Shown here: positions 53,447 to 60,924 of the stretch, one piece after another
How positions within the stretch are numbered: the stretch's first letter is position 1
Layout: each line of letters starts with the position of its first letter
Assembly: GCA_964459305.1 (NCBI GenBank)
Contig: CAYWNA010000029.1
Span: 13,722-77,721, forward strand
Length of the DNA stretch: 64,000 nucleotides
Direction: 5' to 3'
Source: CAYWNA01 sp964459305
GTDB lineage: Bacteria > Planctomycetota > Planctomycetia > Pirellulales > Pirellulaceae
Translations under genes and position numbers: made by a program
The notes under the pieces: generated by a model
The model's database searches: none
The model's input: the letters and a program-made list of their open reading frames with translations, nothing else
What the model was told of the DNA's origin: nothing

Positions 53447-54331
53447 TTAGTCGAGGTCGTCGTTGTATTCGACGTCCCGCTCTCGACGCAGATGACGCGA
53501 GTAGCGTGACAAGGGTTGGCCTTGCATGTCCAGGAGCACGGCCAAGTCCGAGGCGCGATAGCAGATCTGCGTCACGAGATCCTCAACGGAATCCTCGTCC
53601 TCAAGTCCCTCGGCCATCGCGTGTTGAATGGCGAAGCGAACGGCGTTTCGAAATGACTCGGCTGGAGTCTCCGCATCGACTACCTGGATGGCCTGTTCGT
53701 ATGCAGCCAGCAATTGCTCGGCTGTTTCCAAGTTTACTGACAAGGCTTTGCTGACCTTCGATGGAGCCCACTTCTCACGATGGGCTTGTTCCAGCGTCTC
53801 CGCGTCTTCGGGCATGAGCCGCTCAAAGCGAAGGTTGCCGATGCCCAGATGGTTTTGGTAGTTGGCAAAACTGTAGCCGAAGATCTCGCAGGCCAAGAGG
53901 TGATTTCGATCGAGGGCGGGCGGTCCATCTGCCGTGAGATCTTCCGGATCGCATTGCATGCTGCATGGAACACATTCGAGCTCGCCTTTTTGCATCGGGT
54001 GACCGCAAAGGAGGCACCACATCTGGCCGCAATCCACACACCTGCCGATGTCGACGTCGTCGATTTCCGGGTCGTCCCCGCAATCGCTCGTGTTGGCGCT
54101 ACCACAGCCGGGGCATTGTCCTACCATGATGCGATTGACGAAATCCTCGCCGCTTTCACTTTCGCTGAACGCGGCTTGAAGTTCCGACATCACATCGGGG
54201 CTCATTTCGCCTAACAAGCCTTCGACGGCGCGGATTTCCTCCTCGCTTGGTTCCGGCTCTGCCGCCGCCTCACAGTATTGGCACCGTTTCGCAGTGTCGG
54301 GAATTTTCTTACCACAGCTCCAACACAACAT
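53447..54331 (-). CDS. Zinc-ribbon hypothetical protein
   Basis: A protein of 294 residues from ATG 54331 with GGAGGCG ahead. The N-terminal ribbon CWSCGKKIPDTAKRCQYC (3-20) is followed by an acidic helix and a second set (CPGCGSANTSDC, CVDCGQMWCLLCGHP and CVPCSMQC). The C-terminal half is helical. The many paired cysteines indicate at least two zinc sites. No enzymatic motif is seen. It may act in DNA, RNA or protein binding, which I cannot separate. Confidence 0.6.
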   Translation of the reverse strand: MLCWSCGKKIPDTAKRCQYCEAAAEPEPSEEEIRAVEGLLGEMSPDVMSELQAAFSESESGEDFVNRIMVGQCPGCGSANTSDCGDDPEIDDVDIGRCVDCGQMWCLLCGHPMQKGELECVPCSMQCDPEDLTADGPPALDRNHLLACEIFGYSFANYQNHLGIGNLRFERLMPEDAETLEQAHREKWAPSKVSKALSVNLETAEQLLAAYEQAIQVVDAETPAESFRNAVRFAIQHAMAEGLEDEDSVEDLVTQICYRASDLAVLLDMQGQPLSRYSRHLRRERDVEYNDDLD

Positions 54332-54548
54332 GGTCGACTCGCCTCCACAAGCAGTTTGGCCTCCAGGATTTTCGCGGACATCCGCAAAGGGCTTTGCCCC
54401 AAGAAACGGAATGATGCGAATCCTCTCCCACATCCCGAGTCGCAAGCGTACTGCTTCCGATCGGCGTGTCAAGTTGAGTGACGGCTTCCGCGTCTCTGGG
54501 GGCGCAGGAACGGGTTTGCAGTACGTCAAGGATTCGTCGACAAAACTC

Positions 54549-54617
54549 GTAGATGGACTCGCAAGAATTCAGGCGGTGAGGGGGGTAAGCAATCTGAATT
54601 CTTGCGAATCCAGCTAC
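54549..54617. repeat. Palindromic repeat family 1, copy E
   Basis: Starts GTAGATGGACTCGCAAGAAT and ends TTCTTGCGAATCCAGCTAC. This copy and copies F and G have the variant TTCGCAAGAATTC core. The surrounding spacer 54332-54690 holds no gene. Confidence 0.8.
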
Positions 54618-54690
54618 AAGCGTCCAGTCTCTGGAGCAATGATCTCGGACGGCATGTCGGGGGTATCGCGGTACGCGCCAATCGTGGTAT

Positions 54691-55114
54691 TCAGCCGTCG
54701 CTTTCCCCCAATAGAAGTTCGGCCAGGCTTTCGGCCAAAGGCAGGCCGGTGCGGTGTTGAAAGCCGAGGAACATCGGGCTGGGATTGGCCTCGAGGAACA
54801 CGTGACGTCCTTGCGGTTCCCGCCGCCAATCGATGCCGGTGAACTTCAATCCCAGTTCATCCGCGATCTGCAGGCTCTGCGCTTGCACCTCGGCTGGCAG
54901 TTCGGCTGGAATGATTTTCGGGTCCATGTCGTCGCGGAAATCGAGCGCTTCGGTGCGAATCTCGCAAGCGAATACCCGACTACCAACGACAAACGCCCGT
55001 ACGTCGGTCCCCACCACTTCCTCTTGGATGGACCTCGGCACCTCGCCTTTGCAGAAGTTCCAACATGTGAGCGGCGTGCTCGTCGTCGGGCCCGCCCAGA
55101 ATCAGAATCGCCAT
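54691..55114 (-). pseudogene. ATP-grasp ligase (graspetide-synthetase-like), internally deleted
   Basis: The start ATG 55114 encodes MAILILGGPDDEHAAHMLEL and LQRRGAEVH, the N-terminal domain start of RimK/MvdD-like ATP-grasp ligases. From 55041 to the TGA at 54691 another frame encodes the C-terminal ATP-binding half (IQEEVVGTDVRAFVVGSRV, CEIRTEALDFRDDMD, LGLKFTGIDWRREPQG and FLEANPSPMFLGFQHRTG, with the metal-binding Glu and Asn). About 170 residues in between are missing, and the two parts are out of frame. The gene diverges from the leader copy at 55219 with a 104-base spacer. ATP-grasp ligases of this type make omega-esters in graspetides, so this is the expected maturase of the nearby precursor, now broken. 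Confidence 0.8.
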
Positions 55115-55317
55115 GATTCTCGCGCAAGATTGCGTCTCGTTTCGGGTATCCGATTGGTGAGAGGGTTAGATAACACGAAAAAGAACCCGCACCAGCCTGT
55201 AACGATAGGAGCACCGCCATGCGACAGTCATACGTCGAAACTATCATACTGGATCAAGAGCCGTCGGTCGCCCACCGCGAGCGTCGCACACGTGAAACGG
55301 TCTCACGCCGCTCGCTC
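55111..55317. repeat. Direct repeat, copy 1: divergent promoter and TAT leader
   Basis: Similar to 55570-55776 along its length. Both copies start CCAT(G/A)ATTCTCGCGC and have exactly 107 bases from the CAT to the ATG of the leader. They end at the SRRSLL part of the leader. In copy 1 the CAT is the reversed start codon of the ATP-grasp gene. Confidence 0.85.
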
Positions 55318-55575
55318 TTGGAGACTCGATATCTGATCGACGAACTCGACCGGGATCTTGTCCATCTCCTGGCACGCCGTGCCCACCTTTCGAGACGTGC
55401 CGGCTCCATCAAAGCGATCCACGGCCGTGCGATTCGCGACCCCGAACGGGAAAGGTCGCTACTGGATCAGCGCAAAGTGTGGGCGCGTGAGGAGGATTTG
55501 GAGCCAGCCCCCGTAGTCGACATTTTCGCTGCAATTCTCCGCTTTTCGAGAGCACTGCAGGCAAAGCAGCCATAA
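55219..55575 (+). CDS. Chimeric protein: precursor leader fused to a chorismate mutase domain
   Basis: A protein of 118 residues. Residues 1-34 (MRQSYVETIILDQEPSVAHR and on to VSRRSLL) match the leader of the gene at 55678. Residues 35-115 are an AroQ-type chorismate mutase closely similar to the C-terminus of TyrA (IDELDRDLVHLLARRAHLSRRAGSIKAIHGRAIRDPERERSLL). The DNA identity with 51735-51978 is high. The TAT motif is kept but the hydrophobic stretch is lost, so the protein should stay in the cytoplasm. The stop TAA uses bases of the second repeat copy. It could be an active mutase with a foreign leader, or a neutral by-product. Confidence 0.8.
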   Translation: MRQSYVETIILDQEPSVAHRERRTRETVSRRSLLETRYLIDELDRDLVHLLARRAHLSRRAGSIKAIHGRAIRDPERERSLLDQRKVWAREEDLEPAPVVDIFAAILRFSRALQAKQP

Positions 55576-55776
55576 TTCTCGCGCAAGATTGCGTCTCGTT
55601 TCGGGTAACCAATTAGCGAGAGGGGTAGGTAATAAGGAGAAGATCCCGCACTAGCCTCTGACGACAGGAGAATCGCCATGCGACATCCCTTCGACGGCAT
55701 CATCATACCGGATCAGGAGCCCCCAGTCGCCCATGGCGATCAGCCCACGCAAAAGACGGTATCACGCCGGTCGCTC
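55570..55776. repeat. Direct repeat, copy 2: promoter and TAT leader of the TTxxxGEE protein
   Basis: Second copy of the 55111-55317 unit. Its CCATAATTCTCGCGC start supplies the stop codon of the chorismate-mutase chimera. It carries the promoter and leader of the gene at 55678. Confidence 0.85.
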
Positions 55777-56667
55777 CTCCAGCGGCTTGTGGGGTGCGGA
55801 GTGGCGACATTGGGCATGGCTGGCGGACGACAGGCGTGGGCGGACAAGCCGAACACGGACGAACCCCAACCCGATCGGCCACACAGGCTCTACTTCGTCG
55901 TCCCCAGCGACATCCGAAGGTTTTCGTTCTTGAGACGCAGGCAGTTGCACGTACAGGGCGGCAAGTTCAACGGGATTCCCGCCAACGCAGACTTGCGGGA
56001 TCTGCCTGGCTATCAGGCTTGGCTGACGCCCGAGCAAGCGGAACACGTCGGCCGTCAGGCCGATGTGGCCTTGGTGCACGAAATCGGACCCGATGACGTG
56101 ACCGTCGATGGCGTCCCGCTGGAGGGTCGAACGACGCTCGAAGCCAGTTTGGCTCCCAACGGCTGGACAGTCCGGCCCGACGCCAAGACCTACGCAAGTG
56201 CCAAGACGCTGGCCGAGCAGTGGTCCTCGCAGTTTGCCCGGTTTCGCAACCTAAGCTTCCAAGCCCGCTTGTCCCAGCGGGGAGTCTACATCAAGTTTGG
56301 TACCGGCCCCATCCCCGCCGCTGCCCTTGACGCGATCAAGGCCCACCCTCAGGTCTACCGGATGACTTGGCCCGGCAAGGCGACGACGCGAGCACTAGGG
56401 GAAGAGGGCGGCGAGGTCACCACATTCGCCCTCGGCGAAGAGGGCAACTACCCGCCGACCACCTACCGATTCGGCGAAGAAGGTGGTGAAGTCACCACGT
56501 ACGCCCTTGGCGAGGAAGGCACGTACCCGCCCACAACCACACGCTTTGGTGAAGAAGGCACCTATCCGCCAACAACCCAGGCCATGGGCGAGGAAGGCGG
56601 TACTCAGCCGACCACTCGTGCCTTTGGCGAAGAAGGTGGGATTCCGATTGGCCAGTCGGTAAGATAG
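55678..56667 (+). CDS. TAT-leader protein with graspetide-type TTxxxxEE core repeats
   Basis: A protein of 329 residues, preceded by an ACAGGAGAATCGCC ribosome binding site. A twin-arginine leader (SRRSLLQRL, 29-37, then hydrophobic 38-50) is followed by a folded-looking domain (about 65-230). The end of that domain (GVYIKFGTGPIPAAALDAIKAHPQVYRMTW) resembles an I9-type inhibitor or propeptide domain, tentatively. The C-terminus holds seven TTxxxGEE units at 236-243, 248-255, 261-268, 273-280, 286-293, 299-306 and 312-319. Spacers are GEV, NYPP, TYPP or GTQP, 12 or 13 residues apart. TTxxxxEE is the core motif of plesiocin-type graspetides, in which ATP-grasp ligases join Thr hydroxyls to Glu carboxylates. 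The precursor is unusual in its long leader and TAT signal. Function is inferred. Confidence 0.8.
   Translation: MRHPFDGIIIPDQEPPVAHGDQPTQKTVSRRSLLQRLVGCGVATLGMAGGRQAWADKPNTDEPQPDRPHRLYFVVPSDIRRFSFLRRRQLHVQGGKFNGIPANADLRDLPGYQAWLTPEQAEHVGRQADVALVHEIGPDDVTVDGVPLEGRTTLEASLAPNGWTVRPDAKTYASAKTLAEQWSSQFARFRNLSFQARLSQRGVYIKFGTGPIPAAALDAIKAHPQVYRMTWPGKATTRALGEEGGEVTTFALGEEGNYPPTTYRFGEEGGEVTTYALGEEGTYPPTTTRFGEEGTYPPTTQAMGEEGGTQPTTRAFGEEGGIPIGQSVR
56383..56634 (+). repeat. Seven-unit TTxxxGEE peptide repeat region
   Basis: Codons vary between units: Thr is read ACG, ACC, ACA and ACT and Glu is GAA or GAG. The Thr-Thr, Gly and Glu-Glu positions are nonetheless invariant. Intervening residues vary (RAL, FAL, YRF, YAL, TRF, QAM, RAF). 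This pattern suggests selection on the peptide sequence, not recent tandem copying. Confidence 0.9.
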
Positions 56668-56733
56668 CCCCAAGGGATTGTTCGGATTGAGCTTGTGTGC
56701 CAGTGTGCCAGTGTGTCATGCGGGGGTGAAGAA

Positions 56734-56781
56734 ATGAGTTGGTTGTATCTGATCGTGGCGATCGTCCTCGAAGTCTCTGCT
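56734..56781 (+). pseudogene. 5' fragment of an SMR-family transporter gene
   Basis: Sixteen codons from ATG 56734 read MSWLYLIVAIVLEVSA, the first helix start of small multidrug resistance proteins with the conserved membrane glutamate. After that the frame leaves the family and a strong promoter begins. The rest of the gene is absent from the window. Confidence 0.5.
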
Positions 56782-56791
56782 GAAAGAACCC

Positions 56792-56819
56792 TTGACAATT
56801 GGTATTTAGTCTGTATAAA
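56792..56819 (+). promoter_or_regulatory. Sigma-70 type promoter with likely PadR operator
   Basis: TTGACA at 56792-56797 and TATAAA at 56814-56819 are separated by 16 bases. An inverted repeat (TATTTA...TAAATA) overlaps the -10 box. PadR-type regulators usually bind such palindromes in their own promoters, so autorepression is likely. Confidence 0.8.
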
Positions 56820-56867
56820 TACTAGTGCTGACTATATTGCATGGGCAAGCAAAGAGGGGTGCCGATT

Positions 56868-57212
56868 ATGCAGCCGATTGGCGGGGATTCGTTGCGCGGG
56901 CATTTGGAGACGATGATCCTGTCCGTGTTGGAGCAGAGCGATGCGCATGGTTTCGAAGTCTGGCGGCGGCTGGAGGACGCGGGATGCGGGGCGTTGAAAC
57001 TGAAAGAAGGTTCGCTCTACCCGGCGCTGTATCGACTTGAAAAGAACGGATTCGTCAAAGCACACTGGGAGAAAGGAAACAACGAACGGCGAGGGCCGCG
57101 GCGACGGATCTACCGGCTCACCCCGAAGGGCAAGCGGAAGCTGAGCGACGGTCGTCAGCAGTGGGAACATTTTGTATCGGTCATTGGTCGAATTGTGGGA
57201 GCGCCGGCATGA
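56868..57212 (+). CDS. PadR-family transcriptional regulator
   Basis: A protein of 114 residues from ATG 56868, with GAGGGG nine bases upstream; an in-frame ATG at 56841 is less well placed. The PadR winged helix is clear: SLRGHLETMILSVLEQSDAHGFEVWRRLE, LKLKEGSLYPALYRLEKNGFVKAHWE and RRRIYRLTPKGKRKL. It is coupled by ATGA to a permease-prefix-type membrane protein. This pairing is widespread in Planctomycetota and Acidobacteriota, where the second gene often belongs to an exporter. Metabolite sensing is inferred only. Confidence 0.93.
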   Translation: MQPIGGDSLRGHLETMILSVLEQSDAHGFEVWRRLEDAGCGALKLKEGSLYPALYRLEKNGFVKAHWEKGNNERRGPRRRIYRLTPKGKRKLSDGRQQWEHFVSVIGRIVGAPA

Positions 57213-57979
57213 AACCTCTCATGATCCACATCGAACGTGCGGTGCGACCGGTTCGTGCCGAGGAAGTAACGAAATGTAAGATGCGCGAGGAGCTCTATGC
57301 ACACATCGTCGCAATCTACGACGAAGAGCTCGAACGGACGGGCGACGAAGACATGGCCCTCGACGAGGCATGTCGTCGATTTGGCGAACCGGGCTCTTTG
57401 ACACCCGAACTGCAGGGATCGGTTTTGAGAATCGAGCGCGTCCTCGCACGGATTGACATGTTGGTCTGCCGGCGGAAGCACGAAACGCTACCTCGTCATG
57501 CGTTGCGAATGGTTGGGACGTGCCTGCTGGGTTACCTGGTTTTTACCGCGGTAACACTTACGACCGCCCATCTCTTGGCCGTTGCGGGTGTGGGCCCAAG
57601 CACTGGAAACTTGGCAGTCAATCTTGCCCTGCGCTTACGAATGCTTGCTTCGCTTGGCGTCTTCTTTCTCGTCAACACAGGCGTGTTCACGCTGATCGGC
57701 TATGCGATGCGCAGCCAACTGGAAGCGGGGCTACTCAGGCCCCGCTCGATCGTTGCGGCCGGTGGATTCTGCGTGCTGGCGGCGCTCACGGCGTTCTTCA
57801 CGGGCTGGGGGCTCCTTCTGACGATGTCGGGAATCGACGCTGCGACAAGTCTTGCGTTGTTGCCTCGTTGGCTTCTGCTGGCGGGATTGACGCCGCTGGG
57901 CTTTGCCGCCGTTTGCCGTCTAGCCGCAATCGAGGTTGTGCGCAGCAGGCCGTGGACTTCGCTGGAGATCGACGAGTGA
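57209..57979 (+). CDS. Membrane protein with permease-prefix-type N-terminus
   Basis: A protein of 256 residues from ATG 57209, overlapping the PadR stop. The N-terminal 90 residues are soluble and helical (MREELYAHIVAIYDEELERTGDEDMALDEACRRFGEPGSLTPEL), the form found before many ABC-type permease proteins regulated by PadR. Five to six membrane segments follow (about 108-130, 150-172, 190-210 and 220-240). No ATPase or full MacB-like permease domain is present here, so it may be a small membrane partner of the regulator. Function is unknown. Confidence 0.75.
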   Translation: MKPLMIHIERAVRPVRAEEVTKCKMREELYAHIVAIYDEELERTGDEDMALDEACRRFGEPGSLTPELQGSVLRIERVLARIDMLVCRRKHETLPRHALRMVGTCLLGYLVFTAVTLTTAHLLAVAGVGPSTGNLAVNLALRLRMLASLGVFFLVNTGVFTLIGYAMRSQLEAGLLRPRSIVAAGGFCVLAALTAFFTGWGLLLTMSGIDAATSLALLPRWLLLAGLTPLGFAAVCRLAAIEVVRSRPWTSLEIDE

Positions 57980-57985
57980 GCCGCC

Positions 57986-58052
57986 GTAGCCGAACTCGCC
58001 AAGAGTTCGGTGGCCAGCGCTGTATCGCCCGAATTCTTGCGAATCCGGCTAC
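57986..58052. repeat. Palindromic repeat family 1, copy F
   Basis: Starts GTAGCCGAACTCGCCAAGAG and ends TTCTTGCGAATCCGGCTAC. It has one arm of each core variant, so it may be a recombinant of the two sub-types. The spacer 57980-58395 holds this copy, copy G and no gene. Confidence 0.8.
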
Positions 58053-58212
58053 AATTTGTATGCCCAGGTCGCAAGCACTGCGGATGGCGATGCGACTATT
58101 CAACAAAAAGCTCGACCTCGCCTTTGTCCGGCACCACCTGTACCAATGCAAAGCGTCCGCCGTCATTTCCCACCAGGGACACTGCAACCGGGGTGCCCGC
58201 TTGCGTTGGCAT

Positions 58213-58274
58213 GTAGCTGAATTCGCAAGAATTCAGAATGGCGGATGGCTCTGAATTCTTGCGAACTCAGCTAC
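58213..58274. repeat. Palindromic repeat family 1, copy G
   Basis: Starts GTAGCTGAATTCGCAAGAAT and ends TTCTTGCGAACTCAGCTAC. This is the most symmetrical copy. Confidence 0.85.
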
Positions 58275-58395
58275 CACGGCGATCGTCATAGAATCCGTCC
58301 GCACACCACACAACCAGAATCTTACGGTCATTTGAACTTCCAGCTACGATTGAGGGGATGGTATTTGACAGACGCAGGAATCGGAGCCGGCACGC

Positions 58396-58597
58396 ATGAG
58401 AACCAATCTCCGTCACGGACGAGGTTCGATGCGTGGGCATCGTCGGCTTGGGATCGAGCGTCTGGAGCCACGGATGCTGCTGGCCACCGTGGCGTTTCAG
58501 TGGACCGCGGAGGTGGATGGTGGGGTGCCGTTCGGCCCGTTGCCGCAAGCCGCCGAAGCGGAGTGTGCTGTTCCGAACGCTGGGGATATGCCGGTTT
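58396..58597 (+). pseudogene. LEPR-XLL leader fragment of an extracellular protein
   Basis: Sixty-seven codons from ATG 58396 give a basic start followed by RRLGIERLEPRMLLATVAFQ, the LEPRxLL motif that opens many large planctomycete extracellular proteins. The frame then enters a palindromic repeat (58598-58653) and ends soon after at 58683. The large protein body is missing. Confidence 0.7.
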
Positions 58598-58653
58598 GTT
58601 GGAGTCCAGGCTTTAGCGTGTTTCCGAGACACGCTAAAGCCGTGTACTCCAAC
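58598..58653. repeat. Palindromic repeat family 2, copy 2
   Basis: Arms GTTGGAGTCCAGGCTTTAGC plus GTG at 58598-58620 and the near-complement at 58630-58653. It interrupts the LEPR-XLL fragment. The next 27 bases contain CTGGCCGCGGGCGGTATA (58663-58680), seen also at 18207-18224. Confidence 0.85.
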
Positions 58654-58680
58654 GGGACAAATCTGGCCGCGGGCGGTATA

Positions 58681-59621
58681 TGAAGCAGAGATGCCGGACG
58701 GAGCGGAGAAGCCGTTTGGCCTGCGGTTGGCGAATCATCCTCGTTGGCACGCTTACATCGTCGACAAGTACTACCGCGAGGAAATCCTGGGGCGTCGTCC
58801 TTCTTATGGAGACAGTGAATTGGATCGGACGACTGGTGCACCCGGCTTGATGATTTCGATAAGGACTCTTCGCCGGGAATATTTGCGGGATACCCTACGT
58901 CAAGTGACGATCCCGGAGTGGCGCGAACGGGTTCGAGGACTGTATGCACGTATCTCTCCGGACGTTCGCCGAAAGGCTTCCCTGGCAAGTCCATGGTTTG
59001 GGGGCGAAGTGGAAAGAGAATACGATCCGCCGGACCCGGTGGAGGGAGACGACGTAACGACGGGCTCCACTCTGCTGGAATACAAGGTGCTGGCCACCTT
59101 GCGCAGTGGAGGTGGCTGGGATCGCCGGGCCCTGTTGTACCGTGCCGGCTGCTATGCCAGCCATGGGCACGACGACGCCATGGCCATCTTCTGCTATGCG
59201 CATGGCCTGGAATGCACCGGAGATTTTGGATATTCGTTGTATGGCTACCCGGATCACGTGGGCTTTGGGGCGCGGGCGGTCAGCCATCCGCTGGTCGTGG
59301 TGAGTGTATCCCTCTGAACTGGGCTATCACCCGGACACGGGCACGTTCAATGGCCGGTTGTTGGTCCGGGATGACGCTCCACGGATAACCACTCGCATTC
59401 GGCGACTCATTCAGGACGAGGATGGGCGCACCAGCCGGACGGCTGAAGTGGAATCCGCTAAGGGTTTCCACGTCGGTGACGCGGTACGCGTCATGTTGCT
59501 CCAAGCCGGCGATCAACTCCAATGGCCCCAGCACGCCGTGCTGACGCATCATCCCGAAGCACCGGAATCATGGACCCTTTCCTCCTCCTCCGATGAGGCC
59601 GCGTTTCAACGACCGGACTGA
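58681..59621 (+). pseudogene. Heparinase II/III-like polysaccharide lyase fragment
   Basis: An open frame from about 58681 to 59317 has no start codon of its own. It encodes the catalytic region YASHGHDDAMAIFCYAHGLECTGDFGYSLYG and VGFGARAVSHPLVVV, the heparinase II/III signature. A shift near 59305 leads to a second frame (YPSELGYHPDTGTFNGRLLVRDD and FHVGDAVRVMLLQAGDQLQWPQHAVLTHHP) ending at 59621. The N-terminal helical domain is missing. Confidence 0.65.
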
Positions 59622-59739
59622 TCGGGTGCCGATCGAGTTCGAGCGGATGATGCGCTCGATTCTCAAATGATCCTGCTGAGAAACTATCAATCAACGTATC
59701 AAGGATGAATACTCCACAACGCAAACGGACCACAGGAGA

Positions 59740-60228
59740 GTGGCTATGCCATCTCGCATCAAGTTTGAAGAAGATCCCTCAACGTCGGCGATCAGCCGGC
59801 GTGATTTCCTTGGCAGCACGGCTGGCGGCGTGGCCGGGCTCGCGCTGGCCTCGGATGCGTTAGGGCAACCGCAGACGGAGGCCGATCCGACCACTAGGCC
59901 AGGTTCGCCACTGGCCATGTGGGCGCTGACCGGCACGCTGAAGTCGGCCGACGTGCAGCGTCAGCTCGACGCATACCGCAAAGTCGGCTGGGGCGTCGTG
60001 CTCTACCCGCGGTGGGGCTTGGAACTCGAATACCTTAGAGAAATGGCGGCTGGCTGGCATCTGTCCGCTCCGCGGGCAGGTTGGGACTTGAAAATCACCC
60101 CTGCGTGCGATGAACAGCAGACGTGGCAAAGCTGTGACGTTACTGTCAAGCGATCTATTCCGCGACGCAGCCGTGAGTCTTCTGGCGAGGTCGCAAGTTG
60201 CGGAAATCGCGAATTCGGTGGAAGGTGA
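59740..60228 (+). pseudogene. TAT-leader fragment of a glycosidase-like protein
   Basis: A frame from ATG 59740 (MAMPSRIK) has SRRDFLGSTAGG at about 19-30. It then reads ADVQRQLDAYRKVGWGVVLYPRWGLELEYL, the start of a TIM-barrel-like glycosidase domain. From about 60110 onward the sequence is antisense to another fragment, so the natural C-terminus is gone. It is a truncated 5' piece. Confidence 0.6.
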
Positions 60229-60864
60229 GGTAGTTGGCGTCGTGGAAGTTGTGGGCTCCACCCAGGCCGTCATCGTAAGCCGTGCGCGAAACGGCCACGA
60301 TGTCGTCGCCGTCAAACTGCCAGTCGGGATACTGGAATCCGTGTTTTCTCACATCGTGATGATAGGCGACGATCGGCCGCACCTCCCATCGGCGCAAATC
60401 GGCCGAGCGGACCAGGGCCAGCGTGTTGCGCGTGGCGCCCGGGTGGAGACCCAGATGACGAGGCGGCATGTGGTTGCTCACGGTCCAGTAGTGCTTCGAC
60501 ACCGGATCGAAGCGAATGGTGAACTTCGTGCAGCCGCCCGGCAGATCGACGAAGCCGGTATCGGGGTCGAACGAGGCAGTCCGGCCGTCGTCGCTAATGT
60601 CGACGATGGCCGCCTTGCCACTGCCGCTGGGATACTCGACGCGGAGGATGTCGACCATCCGCCCGTTGGGCGCAACCACCGCGTTGCCTTCCAACCAGCC
60701 GCCGAATTCACCGGCCAGCCACTGCTTTTCACTGGCCAATCGATTGCTGCAGGTCCAGCTTCCGGCCTATCCTTGCCGTCGGTGAGCCACTTGAGATTGA
60801 ACCGGGCGAAGGTGATCTTCTCGATGTCATCATTCGGGGAACTCCTTGTTGATGATCCATTCAC
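60155..60864 (-). pseudogene. Sialidase/BNR-repeat-like fragment
   Basis: Minus-strand coding sequence with a frameshift near 60745. The first part (FARFNLKWLTDGKDR) leads to MASEKQWLAGEFGGWLEGNAVVAPNG, then RMVDILRVEYPSGSGKAAIVDISDDGRTASFDPDTGFVDLPGG, then NTLALVRSADLRRWEVRPIVAYHHD and WQFDGDDIVAVSRTAYDDG. This is typical of exported sialidase-like propeller proteins. The propeller's N-terminal half is absent. It ends opposite the truncated TAT gene, so the two fragments are fused tail to tail. Confidence 0.6.
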
Positions 60865-60924
60865 GTGTCATCGCCGTGTTTGCCATCATTGTTCCTCGCT
60901 AACATGACGAGGCGTTCGACGGCC

